Part shown: positions 42,001 through 56,110 of the stretch, piece by piece | Layout of the letters: each line of letters starts with the position of its first letter | Numbering within the stretch: the stretch's first letter is position 1 | NCBI GenBank assembly: GCA_000310025.1 | Contig: FN648707.1 | Location: 1,427,454 to 1,491,453, forward strand | Length of the DNA stretch: 64,000 nucleotides | Reading direction: 5' to 3' | DNA from: Ectocarpus siliculosus | Taxonomy: Eukaryota > Sar > Phaeophyceae > Ectocarpales > Ectocarpaceae | Made by a program: the position numbers and the translations under genes | The notes under the pieces: generated by a model | Databases searched by the model: none | What the model was told of the DNA's origin: nothing | What the model saw: only the letters and a program-made list of their open reading frames with translations

Positions 42001-45000
42001 TTCGGTTTCTGCTTCAGCACAGAGCGGTAGCACTGGATTGCCTTCGCGTGGTCGGTCTTGAGGAACATCACCTTCAAGCACACGAATGTTTAAGGGTGCG
42101 GGGGGGTGGGTGGGGGGTATGGAATGGTGGATACTTCGTCTCCACCGAGTGTTGTCCAATAATGCGTTGAGTGCAATGTTTCTTTTGCTGGGTAAGCAAC
42201 AGCTGCCCGAACCGCCGTACCACGGGGATATGCGTTGAAAGAAGCATTGTTGTGCGGAGATTCCCTGTTTTCATGCTTGACTTGCGAACAAGACCGAACA
42301 CTTCGCTTGTGCTTTCCCCGCCCATTCTCGGCATTTCGTTGAGGAACTATTGGTCCCTAGCTGCCAATACATAGAATGGCTCGGCAACATAATGTGCTTG
42401 GTCAGCGATACCCTTGACGCCGGTCTTTGAAACATGTGCCTTGCCGCTCCTCCTTTGCGCTGTTACGTTCCCGCACCTCTCCTAGGATCATGGACGCAGC
42501 TTCCCCGCTCCCGTCAGACACCCTGAGCGCTGTCTCGCATAGCCGCTCACACTGGTCCAGCTCATTTCTGTCGAACGAGACGGTAACCACCAAGCCATGC
42601 GAAGGTGCAGCTAACTGTGACCGTTTCCTCGGTGTCAATCGAAGCGGGCGTGCTCGTGTTCGAGAGAGGGAATTCCTAGTCTGGACACCACAAGACGGTT
42701 CATGGCTGTATGTCGCTATGGTTAGATGTGTCTCGCGGGATGATTGGGCACAAACTGAGAGAGTAAAGGTAGAACGTGGGCGTTTTGCTGACCTTCGGAG
42801 ATGTGTCTTGGCCAGGCCAACCATGCTCTCCTCGTTCCCCTCGTCTTCTTTTAGACTCGCACTGAATCGCTCGATCGCTCTGCGGGAAACATCAATTTAG
42901 TTGAAGTACGTTTTAGCGATGCTGATCGCTCAATCGTTTTCCATACCGCGTTCGCCGCTGTGGGCGAATCCATTCTTCTCATTCCAATCGAAATATTTGA
43001 GGTTCTCGTTTATCTCACCGGAGAACTGCAGCTCGACGACAAGGTACTTCTATCACTTTTTTCGCATCAGCAGCAATTTCCATTCGCTACGTTCGCAACA
43101 ATTTCGTACACGACCAACCGGTAGACTTGTGATGGGTTTTCACACGTACCTCTGGTCGTCCTTCCGTACTTCAAGGCTGAAACGCGCTTGCTCCCTCATT
43201 ATCTTGGACTGGAGCGCGGTCTCTTCTCGAACCACTTCTGGGCTACCAGACCTATTGTTGCGGCGACGGAAAACGCCCCAAAGCGAATCGTTTCAGAGAG
43301 TTCCCGCCAGGGAGCAATGGTATGATGACGCGTGCTACAACGTCTGAGTGGGATGACACTCGCGCAGACTCGTGCTGCTCGGATGTACGATTCGTACTTG
43401 ACGTCTGAGTGAGATACATCCGGTCAGGTGAAGAATGACCGAAGAATAGAAGACTCCGCCGTACACCAAGACCCGGTTGTTTTTCTATCGCCCTCGCGTG
43501 CACCGTCAGCTTTGGCCAAGGAACACCGTCATGGACTGCTCCTCCATCGCTATCCCTCGCCCCTCTGGCGACACGCCCGGTTTTTACCTGGACCTAGCGA
43601 GAATCGTTCCCTGTAGCTCGCTTGCGCGGGCCAAGCTGGAGTCTGCCTGGTTATCGTCACCGGTGGCCTCGTGAACCTCGGCCAGGATCAGCAGCGTTTG
43701 CACGTCCGCCTTCATGTCTTCTACGTCCGATGAGTCTTCGATCAAAGCCTTTCGAGATAAGGAAGGCATGACAGAAAAGGGAACAGATTCTGGTGTGAAT
43801 AGGTTCTTATCATCGACTGGCACCAGAGTATGTACGGATGTCTGGAGTCGGCATGGACACGGGGGTTGATATCTCGACACGACACCAACCTGTGAACCCC
43901 CTCAGCTCCCAACTAAACTGTGGGAATATTTGCCCGCAGATCGCAACCCGTTAAAGGCACAATAAATGATTGTACCTGCTGCAGGACTCCGGACGCGTCC
44001 TCGTAGCGGCCGAGCTTGAGGCACAGTCTAGCGAGGTCGTGGCGCAAAGGGACGCTCCTCGGCTGTCCCCGCAGAGCCTTCCTGTAGTATTCTACCGCCC
44101 TCCGATAGTCGTGGGTGCTGACCAGTGCCCTGCCAATCTAATACAGGCGAAGTGATCAGGACTTTAGGGTTCGAGATGGGGCTAATGGAGTCTCAGAAAA
44201 GGTTATATACAGCACATTGCTTGGGTGCTCTCCGCCGCTTCTTGGCATGCATCACCTGTTTCTTTCTCTGTACAACATTTCGGCTTATACCACACAAACC
44301 CCGTTTCCGGAGGCTTTGGGATTCGTTGTTTGAAATATTTTTTCTACCTCCAAACCCACCACGTGTACAATACGCGTCCTACGCAAGGAAACTGTAGGCA
44401 AGATGCTGTAACGGTCAACCATCTCATCGCCGCCCTGGCGACAGCTGCGGGTGGGGTTGACATATTCTAGCTTAGGCTGGCTTCCGTAAGCGTTCAACAT
44501 GATCGGAACAACTGCCACATGTCGGTACGAACAGATGCTAAACCTGCAGTGTTTGAACCGTCACGCAGGTCGATGCCACGGACTACAAGGCCAAGTGCAC
44601 GTGCATCAATGTCGCCGAAAACGCACCTGACCCGCTAGCGAGGAGTCTGAGGGATCTGTATCCAAGGCGATCTCGAAGGACTCAATGGCCGCCTGAGGCA
44701 TTCGCCGACGGAAACACGATCTGGTGGATGAGAATGAGGACCAACAAGGCACTTTGCATGGTCTTGTCCACACACTCGGTGGTGGCCCTCACCGTGGGTG
44801 TGAGCACGTCGTAATTGTAGTTGGTAGCGCGAAACTAAAACTACATGACCGTTCAACATATTCCTCTGAGTTTGGCGGCGTGGCCACCGAGAATGTTGTC
44901 CATCACGTACACAAACCACCCACAACCGGTGGTGAACGTTGATTGGGTGTGTCTTCATGCTGTTCTATATCATGCTTACGGCCTTGGCCAAGAGTACCGT

Positions 45001-45200
45001 GACAAACGCCGTGCACTGACCTCAGGCATCTGGATTCGCATGTAAGCCTCGCCAAGAAGGACGTAGGTGGCTGCGGATGGGTTCGCTTGGGCCATGTCGC
45101 GGTAGCACTGTGCGTACGCCCGCTTGTCTCTCCTCAGGGTCAAGTATATCGTCGCTTTAACAGACTTTGCCAGGGAGACCACACGAGCGAGAGAGGTAGA

Positions 45201-45267
<67 letters not shown>

Positions 45268-48200
45268 TTGACGGGCTGTACACTGAAGAGATAACATTGT
45301 CGCCACGTGGTTGAGACGTGCGCCCACGAAGGGCACATAAACCGCCAAAAGCAGGCGCATAGGTGGAGCCAGAAAGTCCTACAGTGATCTCGTCCAACAC
45401 GGCGCATGAATGCTCTTGTCGAAGCCTGCTCGTGGCGCTCGTTTGTTTTTCTGCTTACGGACAGTTGACAACGCCTCCTTGATCTACCGAAGGGCGTGGC
45501 AACCATAAAAATGAGCGAAGGTATTACTTCAGTCCTGATTACTAGTCGTCTTGACGCACACGAGTGCTAAATAGCGAGTCTTCAGACATCGCGCACGAGG
45601 CATGCTTATACCTGAACCCTGACATAGGCTGGCGATTCTGGCGGGACGTCTCCCAGGATTTTCAAGGCCTTTTCGAAATCTCCCCGCTCTATCGCCAACT
45701 CGCTGTTGGCCACCACTATCTGAACCTCGTCAGGGCTGTAACCGGGGTTGCAACGGAGGCATGTATGGAATAATAGGGTTGGGCCGCTAAGGAAGATAAA
45801 CAAGCCCGCGTATGGGTTGTGGAGGCTCAACGAGGCGTGACAGACCATTCATTGTTCGTTGCACATTGGCAATACATCCAATTATGAAGGAAAGGGCAAG
45901 AGGTCGGAGGAGGTGCGAGTAAATAGAGACGTGTTAACGCGTTGTGTTTTGCGCAGGGGCCCCTTTTCGTTTTGACAAACATTCAGCTGGCCTCGGTCAA
46001 AGGCGCCAGGTTGGCTTTCGCTACTCACGTGCCCCTGAACATGGCCATGGCTTCCTTAACCAGCTCTGTTGCTTCGGCCGTCCTCTTGAGCTGTGCGGTA
46101 ACGTTGCATCGACAGAGGAAGGTAAACCATATTACCATAACTTGCCGCGTAGAGCGGGTTTAGGCTGCAAGGCGAAGCCGCCAAAGGGAAGTGGTCCTTC
46201 ACAAAATATATATGAAATTCGTATCGAAAAGTGAAGGGGGAACGCCACTCTCAACGAGGGACGGGAACGCGCTGTTGCAACCTCACCTTAGCGAGCACGC
46301 CAACAGCGCCGGAAAAAATAGCCGCCTTTTCACCGTCGGTGAACGATGATAATGCCGTCCCTACAGTCCCGCCCCTCGTAGCAGGCGCGGATCCTCCTAG
46401 GGTACTCCCGCGGACCGACGGTAGCCTGGTGCACCGTTTTCGCGTAGGTGGTAGCGTAGAAGCAACGTATATATTCCTGGGAATGTTTGAACTCTGTTGC
46501 GGTGGCTTCAGGGTTGTTTGGTGTGGCTGCTGGTATGGTAGGCATCGTCATCCTGTGATACGTGAGACCAGGTCACCGCAGTCACACCTCTCTATGGTTA
46601 TCGTGGACGACTACACAGGACACGAGAATAGCATTCCATGCACGCACTGCCGTGTCGAGTAAATAGTGAAAAAAAATCAAAATCGCTCTCCTTCACGAGC
46701 AGACATCGGTGCACCCCGCTCTCCTCCTCGTGCAACCCAGTCCTTTCACCTCAAGGCCTCCTCAAAGGTTTCCAGAGCTTCTTCGAGCTTCCCTTCTTCC
46801 TTTTGCACCGATGCCTTCACGAGCAAAAACACCGGATTCTTGCCGACCCGGAAGCTGAAGCTGAGTGCCTGCTCGAGGCTGTTCGATGCGGCACGGCACC
46901 TCCCTTGCGCTAGGTGCACCTGTCGGGCAGGAGACGTTTGTTCTCTTTCTGATTCCTTCCAAACACTCCGGTTTCGGTTTTGAAATGGTCAAGAACCACC
47001 GTCGCCTACCCATATTGTCGACCCATACATCGCGAAACCCCTACGGGAAAGAAATCCACACCTTGCCACGGCCCAAGGCTCTGAGACTGCCTTCGCATTT
47101 ATTGCATATTCGCGACGACGCATTCGGAATAGCGCCCTCAGCGTGCCAGGCAGGAAAACCAAGGGGTCCGAGCTCCCGGGACAGCGGCAGGGTAGTCTGA
47201 CGTGTCACCGCTGTTTCCACCCTGGGTTATACCCAGCCGGGGAGTTCCCAAGACCTACACACCGTGCTCTAGCTTTCACGGGTGTCATACCTAGGTAGGG
47301 ACACCTATGCTTCATACCTGTGCCGCGAGAAGGTGTGCGTCCTCCAAGGCCGGATCCATGGCCAGCAGTTCCTAGGCCGGACGTTTTCAGAGAAGTTGCA
47401 CCGCAGGGAAGATGGGGGATAATTTGGAGGAAGACCCGTATGCAGACAGCGGGAACAAAGAGGGTGTTGATTTCACGACGCCATGAATCTGCAGATGATG
47501 GCATTGCGTGTGAAGAAAGGAGAGCTTGGGGAGAAGTTTGAGGGTGAAGTTTGGCGAGTGTCACCCTGGGAGGATACCTTCTCTACGATGGCTTACGGAC
47601 GAAACGGGTACATGCCTCACAAAACCGGGAGTATGTTGGCAAGATTTCTGTGACGTCGGTTGCATGAGCCTATTGCACGATTCGTCTTCGCCTGCCGTCT
47701 AGCAGAACTGTTCCTCGCGGAAGGGCATACTGGACGCGACCTTGCGGCAGTCATTATTCTTCTGTTCAACAAGGTTAGCATCTTTCGAAACCTGGCGAGA
47801 TGATTTGAGTCAGCAGCAAAATCTGCAAAATCCGAAAACTACAAACGCTTTGGACGCTACCGCTCCCAATGCTTGCGCCCTGGGTTGCTTACAACTATTG
47901 GGAACAAATTCCTCTACAAGTTTGGACGACTTCTAAATCGTTGGATTCCAAACATTGAGGCCAAAAACGCACTTTCCAAGGGCTCCAAGATATTCGTTTC
48001 AAGGCATTGCTCTGGTCGTTGTCATGTCTCCATCACCTGCAGTGTCTGTTGGGCCAAATCTGCCTGGCCAGTAGAGTAGGAAGCCCTCGCCATTAGCAGT
48101 CGGGCACCCAAGTGCCCCGGTACCAGGCCCACCACTTCGCGGAGCAATGCGAGTCCTTTGGAAACTTCGCAGTGTCGAAAAACGTCATTTTCGAGGGGAG

Positions 48201-51200
48201 GAAGGTACTGGTTTAAACACCGATCGAAATATTCGGGCCGAAACACAAGAATATGACTAACAAGAATGTGCATCATTTCTAGAGAGATCTTCTGAGTACT
48301 GCACTATACCACAAAACGCTCTTTGTCGGCCGAACCGATGTGGGTACCACTATTGTCGTACCGTTTGGGCCGAGAGGAAACATTGCACGGTACCTCTGTA
48401 CTCTCGACCAGGGGCCACACCTGGAGTCGATCGTTGGGAGCGGCCGACGGCCGATGACGACCCGGGGGTGCTGTTTCTTCGACCCTTGCTGCCCGTCAAC
48501 CCCCCCCCGCCAACCTCGCTGCCGGCGTGAAGAAGGTATTCCTAGGAGAATGGTGCAGCCCCGATCGTTTCAGTTGGTGGGGAGTGATATACTTGTAATC
48601 TTGAGCCGCTTATTGTAGTGCCGGCAACAGCTGGCTATTTTGCCCTTCGTGCTTGATTTTATCGCGAGACAGGCTCCGCACGCCAGGCTAAATACCTCCA
48701 CCGTACTGCACGAGCAGGGTGTTTCTGGATTGGCATGACGGTGAATATTCAGTGGTGGTCTATCCTATTGCCAAGCGTTCTGATAGTGCTGCCCCTAAAA
48801 TCTCCGATTCTTTTATTGATTGGGGCAAGTTCTCTAAAACGTTTCGTTCGTCATGGCTAGGAACTCTTGGCTCACCCGTTCTGGGAGAGGATGTCCCCCC
48901 CACCTTTCTAACCCCTCACCTTTGCTATTTCAAGCATCATGTCCGGGTTCAGGAGACAGATTCGCTCCAACGGGTCGCTTGGCGCCCCTGGTCTACCCGC
49001 GTTTTTGCCTTTGCTCTCCTGCAACTCCGCGCACTCATCGAGGTATCGCAGGTGTTGGTCCATCCTGCGCCAGGATGTGCGGGTTTGGACACAGTCAGTA
49101 TGTCCGAAGATTTGGAGGGTATGTGTTCGCGGGGACGGCGCTGACGCAAGACAGAACGAACTTCCCCATCCTGTATCTCTACCAGGCCCCACAGGTTAGA
49201 GTTTACAATATTATCTTCTAGATGCGGGCGTTGTCATGAAGATGAGGTGTCTGGCCATCACTGTCTGAATCGTCAGAATTCATGTGGACGACCCATTATC
49301 TCTTTTCCAAGACCTCACCTCCTGTCCAACCGAAACTTGAGCATGGCGCGAACGAGACTGATCTCCGCAGAAGACCCAATTGAGTCCTGGTATCAGCGAA
49401 TGACGTGAGGGTGGAGCACAAGGGAATGGTACCGCAATAAGTTCTTGTCTTTCGACATTGACAACGCAACACCCGATTGACACTCCAAACAATAGATGCG
49501 GTTCTATTTTTTTTCTCGACTCCCTCTCTCTCCCTCTCTCTCTCTTTCTCTCTCACTCTTTCTCTCTCACTCTCTTTCTCTCTCACTCTCTTTCTCTCTC
49601 ACTCTCTTTCTCTCTCACTCTCTCTCTCTCTCTCTCTCTCTCTCGGCATGAGCGTACCCCCACTATCTCCACACCCAAATTCACGGTAAACGCTGTGTGC
49701 GGACTAAGACCTCCTTCCCCTCGCGGCCCCTCTCCACCCAGTTCCTCCTTGGTGTTGCACCCTGTTCTCCTACCTGCATCACGGTCAAGAACTCCAGCTG
49801 CTGGGCTGCGTCTTCTAAGTCGCCGTCTTGAACCTAAGACGTAGGTGGGTGAGGGGCTTCCATAAGACACACAGGTAAAGTGGTTTGCCGTTGACACGCC
49901 CCCTTTCCGTTGTCGTTGCATTTGCTGGAGTATTCCACCTCCACGACCACCTGCGGCGAGCATGCTATCGACATTTCTGTGACTCTCACGCAAGGCAGGC
50001 GTCCGTTCTTCGAGATGTGGGTGGTAGGGTGCTCGCGCCACAGAGTCAACTGGACCAAAACCAACATGATTTTCTGAAAGAAAGGAGACCACACTGCGAA
50101 GCCCGCCTCCAAATCTCCTCTCTTTTCCTGGTCCCCTTACATGCACCGAAAGCTGTGGCCGCTATCAGTCAGCGCTGGCTTCTCGCTCAGCCGCTGTGAT
50201 ACATTCACATGTTCTGCAGTAACGAGGGGTCGGTCCTTGTTGCCTTACCTGACAGTAGACGACGCCTGTCATGGCCCGGACGTCGCCTTCGTTCGCCCTA
50301 GCCCCAGCCTGATACGCCTCCACTGCAGAGTCGAACGCCCCCGACAGAGACAGCTGGTAACCCAGCTCCACCAGCAAGTCAACATCCTCATTCTGAACGG
50401 AGAGCGAGGGTGGTGGAGCACGCCCGACAACGTCGATGGTGGAAAAACAGCCGTGTTCACAATGCTTCAAGAGACCGAAGTACTAGTGCTGCTTTGGTAT
50501 GGGTGCCGTGACATATCGGGGTGGAGGTGAAGAGAATGTATCGAACACCTTTCCATGGGGAACGTGAGGCAGCCCAAAGAGACGGTTTCCTCTCCGCCAA
50601 GGCAAGGGTTAGTCCTCTCGACCCGCCGCATACACATCCCACAGCGTTCAACTTACCCTAACGCTCTCGAGCATCCCGATGGTGAGCTGCAGCGCCACGG
50701 GGTCCCTGCCGCACACCCTCGCGAACGGCCTGGAGACCCTGACATGGAGGGGGGTATTTCGAGGCTCTCGCTTCGAGAGCGACTCGCTCAGTCGTCGAAG
50801 TCGGTTGACCCCCTCGCGTGACCCCTGTGTGTTGTGCAGTGTTCAGTAGGGCGTTGGTTTGAACTTTCGACAGATACCTAGATTCATTGCACATTTCATG
50901 CCGATGATACCCCTCGAGGGGTTCGAGCAAATCAGCTTTCACAGGGTTGCATTCTACGCCTTCCGGGACGGTCTCCACTCTTGAAACCACTGGAGTGAAA
51001 CGCTCTAGAAGCACAGTCTTACAAATAAGTACATGACGTGCAATGCACCAACACTCGAGGTAGTACGCCCGCCACAACCAACGTGCCTGCCCAGCCTGTG
51101 TGAGTCCTTGGAGGGCATGCAACATGAGCGCCGGCAGGTTGTCGTCGTCCATTGCCAGCACCCTCGAAATCGCGTCCTCAGCCTGACCTCGTTCGACGTG

Positions 51201-54200
51201 GGCGAAATGGGTGGAGGAGAGATTTGAGGCGGGCATCATTGGGGAAAACGTCATCGTGTCGGCTATGTGATGAATCGCCGGCGGACACGAACATCATCTG
51301 CTACACGACATTCTATCGTGCCGGAGGAGGTGTTGATTGCTAACTGCGTGAGAAACTTTTGCGATACGGAGTGACATTGCGGGGGCGGGTCTGGTACACA
51401 TCCATGAGTCGAACTTTGTCGCTTCACGTTGAATATTATTGGACCACCCACTCCAGCCCCCGTCTTGGCAGCATTGCGTACCTGTTCCCAGTCTCCCACG
51501 GCCGCCAAAAGCCTGGCCTTTTCTACTAGCGCAGGCCAAAAGCGGGGTTCGAGAGCGATGGCGTGGCTCAGGTGGTCGGCGGCTGTGTCCACCCCATCTA
51601 GACGAGTCGCTGTGCGGTGGGCGGCGGATTTCGTATCCAAACGTACGATATCAAGGAATCCATACGTTAGTATCGCTGCTGACTTCAAAAACAACGACGA
51701 ACATTGCGGAGAAACATGTGACCGCGTGTTTCCCTTTCTCTCTCTCTTTCTCTCTTCGCGGCTCTCGCTCCTTTCCTTCAGCAATGATGACTGAGTTTGC
51801 GACGAACATCAATTTTATCTATGTGGACTAGGTCGGTCCTGAAAAAGCTCCGTATTATTGGAACGAAAATAGGTTTTCGCCGTGAAGCGCTGTGGTGGTA
51901 GCTTCCACCTCTATAGGTGTTTTTTTCCCGGCCGGGTGTCACTGCTAACCTTCAGAAAGAAATTGTAAACAGCCCCATGAGCCACGAGTGCCGATTTGGA
52001 TCTTACCTCTAGTCGATGTTGTATGTACAGATTTCGTAAACGATTGGCACCATACACCCCTCATAGAAGTTTAGTTTTCTCACCGAAGTATCGAGCTTTC
52101 CCCATTATTGTGTCGAGGTCGCGCATTTGCCCGCTGCCCTCGAAGAAGCTGCGCGAACGTGACAAACGGTAGATTGTCAGCACGAGGCACGGAGAGCATC
52201 ACCAACACAAGTGGAAACGTGCGTGCAATGAGGAAGAGGCGCTCGAGCAGCACGACGAGACAACATCGCCGCAGGGCATACGGGCCGACCGTAGCAACTG
52301 CAAACCCGCCGTGGAAAAGATATTCCCGAACCTTAGGCTAGTTCCCTCTTCCCTCCAGCCATCTCTAGCCCACACTGGTAGAAGGCCAGACCCAGCAAAT
52401 TAGTGCTTGCCAAGCACTTGACCTCTCTCCCCTCCCTTTTTCCCTCCCTCCCCTTCACTATGGCCCCGTGAGTGAGCGTATTCCATATTCCCACCCCCCG
52501 AGGGATACTTCAACGTTTTGTCGTGTGTAGGGTAAGGCCGCAGCCGCTTGCCTTATGCTTTCCTTGAGAAGTGAAGCTTCCTCTTTGTTGCGGGGCTGGC
52601 TGATGGAGGCGTCTATCCACCCTCGTAGCGTAAAGGCCTGTTGCTGAATCGGCGTTTGAGCGGAGAAGTCACCGCCCTGAACTCTGGTTACGAGCCTCCG
52701 AGCGTACTCCAGATCACCTGCGTAGAAGTAACGTCCAGCGTGATCGTTCACCTGTTGAGCATTCATCACGTTCATCACTCACACACCACTGTATGGGAGT
52801 GAGGAGGGACTGCGTGTATGTCAGGAGTTCGACGCGTGGAAGAGGGATATCATGTCCGTGCAGCAGGCAGATACACCAAGGGTGTCCATGTCTAGAGGGA
52901 AACATTGCATTCAATCAGAAAAGCTCGATCCTCTTCGAATAATGTCAGGGTTGGAATGAGTCTAACCCTATGTGGAGGAAGCGCAACACCAACGGCCTGC
53001 AGTTGTGCTTAGGGTTGACCCTTCGTCACAACTTGAAACCGGCCGGGCAAGGGAAGGGACTACGTCGTTCAGTACGCTACACATTGTATCCGCCTGCGTG
53101 CCCTATTTCCTTCACCTTTGAGCCATTGGAACCGCGCTGCTGTAAGCACGCCTCCATCGCTTGCCATGTCCTCGGTGATCGTGAGAGTCGCGGTAAGAGT
53201 CTCCACGGCCTCCCTGCGTGTGAGAAATCCATCAGTATTGTTCGAGTTGATCACATGGCTGAGAGAGAAATTCTCGTCCTTGCGAACGGAAGTGCTGGAA
53301 ATACGGAGTTTTCCTGGCGGACCTTGATGCCGACTGCAAGGGTTGTCATTGCTGCTATACATTATCCTATATGTCAACAACGGCGCTGATTCTCAACGGC
53401 GTCACACGAATGTGCTGCGAAAGGACTTCAGCAGATCCCAGGAAGTCCTGCACGCCCAATAAGCCCAGAATTCATCAGCAGACGTCAGACAATCTCCCCT
53501 GCACGCCTTATCTTTGGACGTATCCCCTTAGTGGTGTAGAGCGAGCGCATAATTTCTCTGTCATGCAACCGTTCTTCCACGGTTTGTTCGCCCGTAAAGA
53601 ACGGACCTGACCTGGTTACTCGCCTCGAGATTCCCTTGGTTGGCTCTGTTCTGTTTTTCGGTGGTATCCGCTCGATTCTGTGTAGTAGTCTGCATAGTGC
53701 ACGGCTGATTCTTTCGGAAAGTATTACTTCGAATAGTGGTGTTGAGATTGCTTTTCCTACCGCATCGTATGTAGATTGTTGTTCAGCTTTCCAGTCAATG
53801 GAGTAGAGGCTCTCCTTTCGTATGTTCATTCTACGCAATTTTTCTTGAGCGATTTTCTCTTTGCTGCTTGATTATTTTGTTGGCGAATAGTTTGAGCTAT
53901 AGCCTCTCTGCAAAGGTTGGGAACTACCCCGGGTGTCTGTATATTGTTTGTATTGCCACGCCATTCGCTTCTTCGCCTTCGAGGATGGGTTCTGAAGAAC
54001 GGGTGCCGGATAAAGGTGGGGACGAGTACTGACTCAAAACCGACGACGACGACGACAACTACAACAACTGTAAGAAACGTGTACGAGCGGTTGCCAGCAT
54101 CGAAACCGACATGGGTGACCACCTCCCACAAAACGAAAATAGGAAAACGTCCCACGGTGTCACGAAGGTCTACCTGTCCACCATCTTTGCCTTGCCGTGG

Positions 54201-55696
54201 AAGTAGAGCAACGCCATGGCTACGCCGAGTTCGACATCGTGCTTGGACCGCAGGTTCTCCATTTTTCGAATCGCCTCAGGTATTAAGCCCTCCATGCCCA
54301 ACGCGAATGCTGGTTTCAAAACGACAAGGGGTGGGGGTGAATCACACTCTGCACATATTTCTACCGAATGTGGGGGTGGTGGTGGGGAGGTGGTATGCGC
54401 CGCGTTTCATTTATCTGGCAGTCTTTCGATGTTCGGGAACGTGTGAATATTTCCGCCGGGTGTTGTATTGTGTATGGGGGGTGTTATCTTGTGTGGGTGC
54501 TTTGTTTGTATCGAACCCAGTACCCCACCAAGAACAGCGTGCTCTTGCCGCATTCCGTGCCCTTTCCTTTTCGTACTAACCCTTGGCCGTGCAAGATACG
54601 CTAAGGACGAGTGTCTTGCCCGTTGTATTTCCGTTGAGGATATGTCATTGGTCTCGTCTGCGGAACTGCTGCTGAATTCGAACCCAATATTTAACTCTGA
54701 AGGCTAGCTATTACTATATTGTACACTTTGACGCGTGAATCCCAACTGTTTTCTCTGACAATGTCGAATGCACGGAACACGTGTATTCTGATACTCTAAT
54801 ACAGACATTATTGGGCGACACACGCTCATTGAAACTACAGCAGTACAGCAAGTATCGAATATTCAATCGTACACGCAATGAACGTAGGTCTTGAAGTTGG
54901 CGAAAACTCGACCCCAAAGCAGAGCAGCCCAATGCATGCGGTCTAGACTAGACTATCAGCAAGCTTAGGTTCCACCTTCCCAGTAGAGGAGATACGTGTC
55001 GTTCCCCCGGCGCTGTATCTGCTCACTGGCCTCATCAGCGGCATGTTGATACAGCCCTTCCCTCAGGTAGTAGTTGATGACGCTTTTGTAGTCCGTCTGG
55101 GAAGCCGTAAAGCATACGTGCGGTTAGTGGCTGTTGTATACACGAAGACTAGAACGTTTGGGATCTGCGCGACGCCGTTGGCCACCCTTCCAGTCTACAG
55201 CTTGAACTATTCTGTAGTCTCGAGCGGTGTACGATGGTGGTGCCCGCAGTCGGTATCGCACTATTTATTGTACAGCATTCGGCTCGTAGATTTGTTGACT
55301 GCTGATCCCTTGCTTTTGGGTGACGAATCCAACACCACTAGACTATTCCTTGTATTCAAGCTGACGTACGTGCAAAATAGGCAACATTACGAGATTAGTA
55401 GCGCGTAAGTGCCATCGGCAACAAGGTGTGTAGTCGACGGCATCCTGGCCACGAGGAGGTATAGGGATACCTACATACCCCGCATATATACATAGATACC
55501 ATATATTGCCTCACCAACGCCTACTTGTAACGGAGAGAGGACACTGAGGGATGACAAACAGAAGGATCCTCTGCTAACGTCCATCAAAGCTCTACATGTA
55601 AGTCAGCAGCAAAGGGCAGACCTTCAACGTAGAGCTACCGCCACCGATGCCGGCACCGGCACTGCTCGAGCTGTCTCTCCTGGCGGCGCCGTACAT
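39055..55696 (-). CDS. IFT139/TTC21B: Intraflagellar transport protein 139 (tetratricopeptide repeat protein 21B)
   Basis: TPR-solenoid subunit of IFT complex A, needed for retrograde transport and membrane-protein entry in flagella. Exons, 5' to 3': 55696-55622, 55096-54976, 54309-54174, 53213-53150, 52751-52552, 52148-52084, 51609-51482, 51182-51087, 50824-50657, 50392-50249, 49833-49774, 49386-49319, 49064-48920, 48541-48394, 48155-48037, 47371-47318, 46919-46750, 46552-46467, 46360-46287, 46090-46029, 45735-45612, 45164-45021, 44692-44627, 44137-43976, 43748-43588, 43242-43150, 42879-42793, 42567-42477, 42071-41940, 41780-41632, 41335-41114, 40886-40730, 40420-40295, 40116-40025, 39834-39736, 39163-39055. 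They sum to 1399 codons in phase; human TTC21B has about 1316 aa. Recognised blocks: [121 protein letters not shown] and a C terminus ending LRP as in human. Exons 18-19 and the exon 8 donor are less certain. Confidence 0.95.
45205..45264. repeat. (GA)n microsatellite serving as a (CT)n tract upstream of IFT139 exon 22
   Basis: About 60 bp of GA dinucleotides. On the minus (gene) strand it is a CT run that ends about 40 bp before the exon 22 acceptor at 45164, close to where a polypyrimidine tract is expected. Confidence 0.95.
49513..49644. repeat. CT-rich satellite with a 16-bp higher-order period
   Basis: CTCTTTCTCTCTCACT-type units repeat several times and end in a pure CT run. It lies in the IFT139 intron between exons 11 and 12, where the gene strand reads GA. 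Confidence 0.93.
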
Positions 55697-56110
55697 GCCT
55701 GTTCCTTTCGTTCGTGCGACTCGCTGGCGCCTTGTCGAGGAAGAAGGAGAAGCGAACTAAGCCTCGACTAGAGAGGCATACATATAGACTAAAGAAAGAA
55801 AATATCTTCTCCCTCTCTCCCTCTCTCTCACCTCCCTGCGTACCCCCTCCTGCTCCGCCGTCGCCGCCGCCCAAGAGGCGGCGGAATTATTGACGGTTTT
55901 GGAACCAACATGCCTCCACATCATAGGGATCGAACATCGTTGCTGGCATCTACGGATGATCCCGCAGCCCGCGGTCTTGTCCATAGGTGTGAGTCATCAC
56001 AAGTCTACCGCCCACTGCCGCCCCCTCAACGCACGTCGACGTCGGCTGCAGGCGTTGGGTCACAACTTGGGGCATTGAAACCCACATAGATAGCCGGGGG
56101 AGGAAACACA
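55697..56110. promoter_or_regulatory. Divergent promoter region between IFT139 and NDH-2
   Basis: Only 414 bp separate the IFT139 start (55696, minus) from the NDH-2 start (56111, plus), so both promoters and 5' leaders must lie here or in first exons. The segment contains a CT-rich tract at about 55810-55835. I see no unambiguous TATA box, and element-level assignment is not possible by eye. Confidence 0.6.

Noticed and set aside
48680-48720. A 10-bp micro-exon (TACGGTGGAG) for IFT139 between exons 13 and 15
   Set aside because: It fits the phase by chance, but the 148-bp exon 48541-48394 also fits both phases and encodes [10 protein letters not shown], matching the family after [11 protein letters not shown].
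49458-50146. ORFs with SLSLS or ERERE runs in the IFT139 region
   Set aside because: They translate the CT satellite; the IFT139 exons on both sides join without them.
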